DNA of 7,808 bases from Verrucomicrobiaceae bacterium (lineage in GTDB: Bacteria > Verrucomicrobiota > Verrucomicrobiae > Verrucomicrobiales > Akkermansiaceae). The notes beneath the pieces are model-generated. The model was not told the DNA's origin, made no database searches, and saw only the letters and a program-made list of their open reading frames with translations. Position numbers and translations under genes: made by a program. The stretch spans positions 1-7,808 of the forward strand of contig CANBTO010000225.1 of the NCBI GenBank assembly GCA_947372405.1. Reading direction: 5' to 3'. How positions within the stretch are numbered: the stretch's first letter is position 1; every line of letters begins with the position of its first letter. Below, one piece after another: positions 5,356 through 7,808 of this stretch.

Positions 5356-6246
5356 ATGCCTGACATCTTCGATACCGCAGTTGCGAAACGCAGATCCCTG
5401 CTGACGGAAGAAACCGACGCCGTGCGGCTAATGGATGGGGCTGGTGACGGCTTTCCCGGCGTGTTTCTGGAAGCCTACGCGAGCCGATGGCTCCTCTCCA
5501 CCACCGGGGGAAACATCCCACCGCATGTGCGCGACTGGCTCGGCAGACAAAACGTTTCCTGTTATTGGAAACGGCTGGACCAGCATCAGAAGGAGTCCCC
5601 CGCCCTGCTCTGCGGACCGGAAGTGAACGAACCTTTCCTCATCCGCGAGAACGGCATCTGTTATGAAATCTCGTTCCAGTCCGGCTACTCGCAGGGAATT
5701 TTCCTCGACCAACGCGACAACCGAGCGGAAGTCCGCCGGTTGATGCGGCCCGGCCTGCGGCTGCTCAACACCTTCGCCTACACCGGCGCATTTTCAGTGG
5801 CCGCAGCAATGGCCGGCGCAGAAACCACCACGCTCGACCTGTCACAACCCTACCTCGACTGGGCGAAACGCAATTTCTCCCACAACGCGCTGGACCCGGC
5901 GGTTCATCATTTCTGCAAGGGCGACACCTTCCACTGGCTGCGACGTTTCGCGAAGCAAGGCCGCGTTTTCGATGCCATCGTGCTCGATCCACCGACCTTC
6001 TCACGCGATGAAAAAGGCAAGGTCTTCCGGGTTGAGGAAAACTTCGGCGAACTCGCCGCGCTGGCCGCCAAGGTGCTGGCACCGGACGGATGGATGCTCT
6101 GCTGCACGAACTTCCGCCGCATGTCGCCATGGGAGTTCGAGCGGCAGTTGCTCGCCTCCCTGCCTCAGCCGATGAAGGCCCGCCACTCAGCCATGCCAGA
6201 GGATTTCACCGACGAAGCTTACCTAAAATCCGTCTGGTTGAAGTAA
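5356..6246 (+). CDS. Class I SAM-dependent rRNA methyltransferase, RlmI/RlmK-like without PUA domain
   Basis: A 296-residue cytoplasmic enzyme of the Methyltrans_SAM family (PF10672), whose best-known member, RlmI, makes m5C1962 in 23S rRNA. Visible motifs are the central-domain segment DGAGDGFPGVFLEAY (27-41), the family signature SQGIFLDQRDNR (112-123), SAM-binding motif I LLNTFAYTGAFSVAAAMAGA (136-155), acidic D161 after it, motif IV LDPPTFSR (210-217) and CCTNFRRMS (249-257). RlmI has about 396 residues with an N-terminal PUA domain. Here the chain starts directly at the central domain, so target recognition probably differs. The ATG at 5356 fits the promoter spacing; there is no Shine-Dalgarno. 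Cys249 and Cys250 sit near where RlmI-type enzymes carry a conserved Cys, but the catalytic residue is not certain. Family firm, exact nucleotide unknown. Confidence 0.88.
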   Translation: MPDIFDTAVAKRRSLLTEETDAVRLMDGAGDGFPGVFLEAYASRWLLSTTGGNIPPHVRDWLGRQNVSCYWKRLDQHQKESPALLCGPEVNEPFLIRENGICYEISFQSGYSQGIFLDQRDNRAEVRRLMRPGLRLLNTFAYTGAFSVAAAMAGAETTTLDLSQPYLDWAKRNFSHNALDPAVHHFCKGDTFHWLRRFAKQGRVFDAIVLDPPTFSRDEKGKVFRVEENFGELAALAAKVLAPDGWMLCCTNFRRMSPWEFERQLLASLPQPMKARHSAMPEDFTDEAYLKSVWLK

Positions 6247-6258
6247 CCCATCGGAAGG

Positions 6259-6298
6259 TTGAAGCTGACCCTTCAAACGGCCGTTTCCTGAAATTTTT
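6259..6298 (+). terminator. Weak candidate terminator after the methyltransferase gene
   Basis: Thirteen nucleotides after the TAA, TTGAAG and CTTCAA can form a 6-bp stem with a 6-nt loop, followed by the palindrome AAACGGCCGTTT and then AAATTTTT. The T-run is about 17 nt past the hairpin rather than directly after it, so this is not a textbook intrinsic terminator. Confidence 0.3.
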
Positions 6299-6374
6299 GC
6301 GGCCCCCGGAAACACGCATTCAAGGACTTGCGCGGGCAAACGGGAACACCCCGCCACCACTCCCACCTCGCCCC

Positions 6375-6402
6375 TTGCCGAACGCGAGGAACCTGCTTTC
6401 AT
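6375..6402 (+). promoter_or_regulatory. Candidate promoter of tex
   Basis: TTGCCG (6375-6380), a 16-bp spacer and TTTCAT (6397-6402), 17 nt before the ATG. The -10 context GCTTTCATCC matches GCTAGCATCC of the methyltransferase promoter at eight of ten positions. It lacks the TA at the start of the -10, so support is moderate. Confidence 0.4.
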
Positions 6403-6419
6403 CCCGCCCCCACCCTGAC

Positions 6420-7808
6420 ATGACCCACCATCTCGACACCATCGCCCGCGAAACGGGCATCTCGCTTTCGTCCGTCGCCTCCACCGCCAAGCTGCTCGCC
6501 GAGGGTGGCACCGTGCCTTTCATTTCACGCTACCGGAAGGAGCAGACCGGCTCGCTCGACGAAGTCCAGATCACCACCATCCGCGACCGCATGCTGCAGC
6601 TCGCGGAACTCGACACCCGCCGCTCGGCCATCCTGAAGTCCCTGGAAGAACGCTCGCTGCTCACGCCGGACCTGAAGAAGAAAATCGATGCGGCGCTGAC
6701 GATGACCACGCTGGAGGACATCTTCGCGCCCTTCCGCCCGAAGCGCCAGACGCGCGCCACCAAGGCCATCGAACGCGGTCTCACCCCGCTGGCGGACTGG
6801 CTGCTTGAAAACCAGAACGCCGATCCCGCAGACGAGGCCGCGAAGTTCGTGGACGTTGAAAAGGAAGTGTCCACCGCCGCCGACGCGCTGGCCGGCGCGC
6901 GCGACATCATCGCCGAACGCGTGGCGGACGACGCCCCCTTGCGTGGTCGTGTTAGAAAAACCTACGAGGAGGAGGCCACGGTTTCCTCGAAGATCATGTA
7001 TGGCAAGGAGGAGGAAACGGACGCGCAGAAATTCCGCGACTACTTCGAGTGGAGCGAGCCGTTCAAATCCATCCCGTCCCACCGCATGCTCGCCATCCGC
7101 CGCGGCGAGAAGGACGGCTTCCTCCTCATGCGCGTGGAGGTTCCGCTCGAACGCGTGACGCGCCAGGCGCTGCCGGACTGGGTGAAAACCAACGGCGAGG
7201 CCGGCAAACAGGTGACCCTCGCGGTGGAGGACGGCTGCAAGCGGCTGCTCATGCCGTCGATGGAAACCGAAGCGCGGTTAATGGCGAAAAAACGCGCCGA
7301 CGAGACGGCCATCGCCGTCTTCGCGGAAAACCTGCGCGAACTTCTGTTAGCCTCGCCGCTCGGTGAGAAACGCCTGCTCGCCATCGACCCTGGATTCCGC
7401 ACCGGCTGCAAGACGGTGGTGCTCGACCGCTCCGGCAAGTTGCTGCATCACACGGTGCTCTATTGCACCGCCGGCTCTAACACCCAGCTCTACGATGCCG
7501 CGGTGGAAGTCACCACGCTCGTCAAGAAACACGACGTCGAAGCCATCGCCATCGGCAACGGCACCGCCTCGCGCGAGACCGACAAGCTGGCCGGCGAACT
7601 GATCAAGAAGCACAGCGACCTGAACATGACCAAGATCGTGGTGTCGGAAGCCGGCGCCTCGGTCTACTCCGCCTCGGAGCTGGCGGCACAGGAATTCCCC
7701 GACCTTGATGTGGTTTATCGCGGCGCCGTGTCCATCGCCCGCCGCTTGCAAGACCCGCTGGCGGAGTTGGTGAAGATCGACCCCAAGTCCATCGGCGTCG
7801 GCCAGTAC
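6420..7808 (+). CDS. tex: Tex, transcription accessory / S1-domain RNA-binding protein (N-terminal 463 codons)
   Basis: The open frame runs from ATG 6420-6422 to the window edge without a stop, covering 463 codons of a protein normally near 770 residues. Tex is a conserved nucleic-acid-binding protein with an N-terminal helical domain, a YqgF (RNase H-like) domain, helix-hairpin-helix motifs and a C-terminal S1 domain. It is related to eukaryotic Spt6 and affects transcription and stress or toxin expression. Seen here are VPFISRYRKEQTGSLDEVQ (32-50), TLEDIFAPFRPKRQTRATKA (about 96-115), the YqgF start LAIDPGFRTGCKT (from about 320, D323), IAIGNGTASRETD and the stretch ASVYSASELAAQEFPDLDV, then GAVSIARRLQDPLAELVKID. 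HhH and S1 regions lie outside. No Shine-Dalgarno; leader about 12 nt. Confidence 0.95.
   Translation, partial: MTHHLDTIARETGISLSSVASTAKLLAEGGTVPFISRYRKEQTGSLDEVQITTIRDRMLQLAELDTRRSAILKSLEERSLLTPDLKKKIDAALTMTTLEDIFAPFRPKRQTRATKAIERGLTPLADWLLENQNADPADEAAKFVDVEKEVSTAADALAGARDIIAERVADDAPLRGRVRKTYEEEATVSSKIMYGKEEETDAQKFRDYFEWSEPFKSIPSHRMLAIRRGEKDGFLLMRVEVPLERVTRQALPDWVKTNGEAGKQVTLAVEDGCKRLLMPSMETEARLMAKKRADETAIAVFAENLRELLLASPLGEKRLLAIDPGFRTGCKTVVLDRSGKLLHHTVLYCTAGSNTQLYDAAVEVTTLVKKHDVEAIAIGNGTASRETDKLAGELIKKHSDLNMTKIVVSEAGASVYSASELAAQEFPDLDVVYRGAVSIARRLQDPLAELVKIDPKSIGVGQY

Larger units (their letters stand above)
6247..6419. other. Intergenic region between methyltransferase and tex
   Basis: A 173-bp gap with no convincing ORF. 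It holds an inverted repeat TTGAAG-6-CTTCAA (6259-6276), a 12-bp perfect palindrome AAACGGCCGTTT (6275-6286), a short T-run (6294-6298) and, at its right end, a candidate promoter for tex. The middle (about 6300-6370) is C-rich without recognisable signals. Confidence 0.6.

Noticed and set aside
6525..7082. 185-aa open frame on the minus strand opposite tex
   Set aside because: The tex frame on the plus strand matches the family throughout, and this frame is composition-driven.

Overview
The window is a dense, GC-rich bacterial chromosome segment with no rRNA, tRNA, CRISPR array or mobile element. Several things point to the Verrucomicrobiota (Luteolibacter/Haloferula-like Verrucomicrobiae), though this is inference. 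They are the membrane-anchored helical-repeat proteins of a style common in that group, an A24 prepilin peptidase with a long insert between its catalytic aspartates, an SLC45-like MFS transporter, and starts that lack Shine-Dalgarno sequences. The window contains ordinary chromosomal functions plus two lineage-type hypothetical proteins.

Layout. The left two thirds is read on the minus strand. Reading leftwards from 5235 the genes are: two tandem, distantly similar, N-terminally anchored helical-repeat proteins (5235-3976 and 3963-2644, 12 nt apart, probably one operon); a secreted dienelactone-hydrolase-family protein (2592-1804); a type IV prepilin peptidase (1766-615, TTG start); a small two-TM protein (566-288); and the first 55 codons of an MFS sugar transporter (166 to the window edge). 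The right third is read on the plus strand: an RlmI-like SAM-dependent RNA methyltransferase without a PUA domain (5356-6246), then the first 463 codons of the transcription accessory protein Tex (6420 to the edge). Positions 5236-5355 are a divergent promoter region.

How the parts fit. No single pathway joins all the genes. The methyltransferase and Tex are housekeeping RNA and transcription functions. The prepilin peptidase serves pilins or pseudopilins encoded elsewhere, since none lie here. The tandem anchored proteins have unknown function. The most interesting non-coding signal is the start architecture. Three genes have a TTG-type -35 box, a 16-18 bp spacer and a -10 box TAG(C/T)(A/T)T only 6-9 nt before the ATG. 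This predicts leaderless or nearly leaderless mRNAs. A second unexplained signal is the hexamer TGWTAG, seen 11 times across the window, mostly inside genes.
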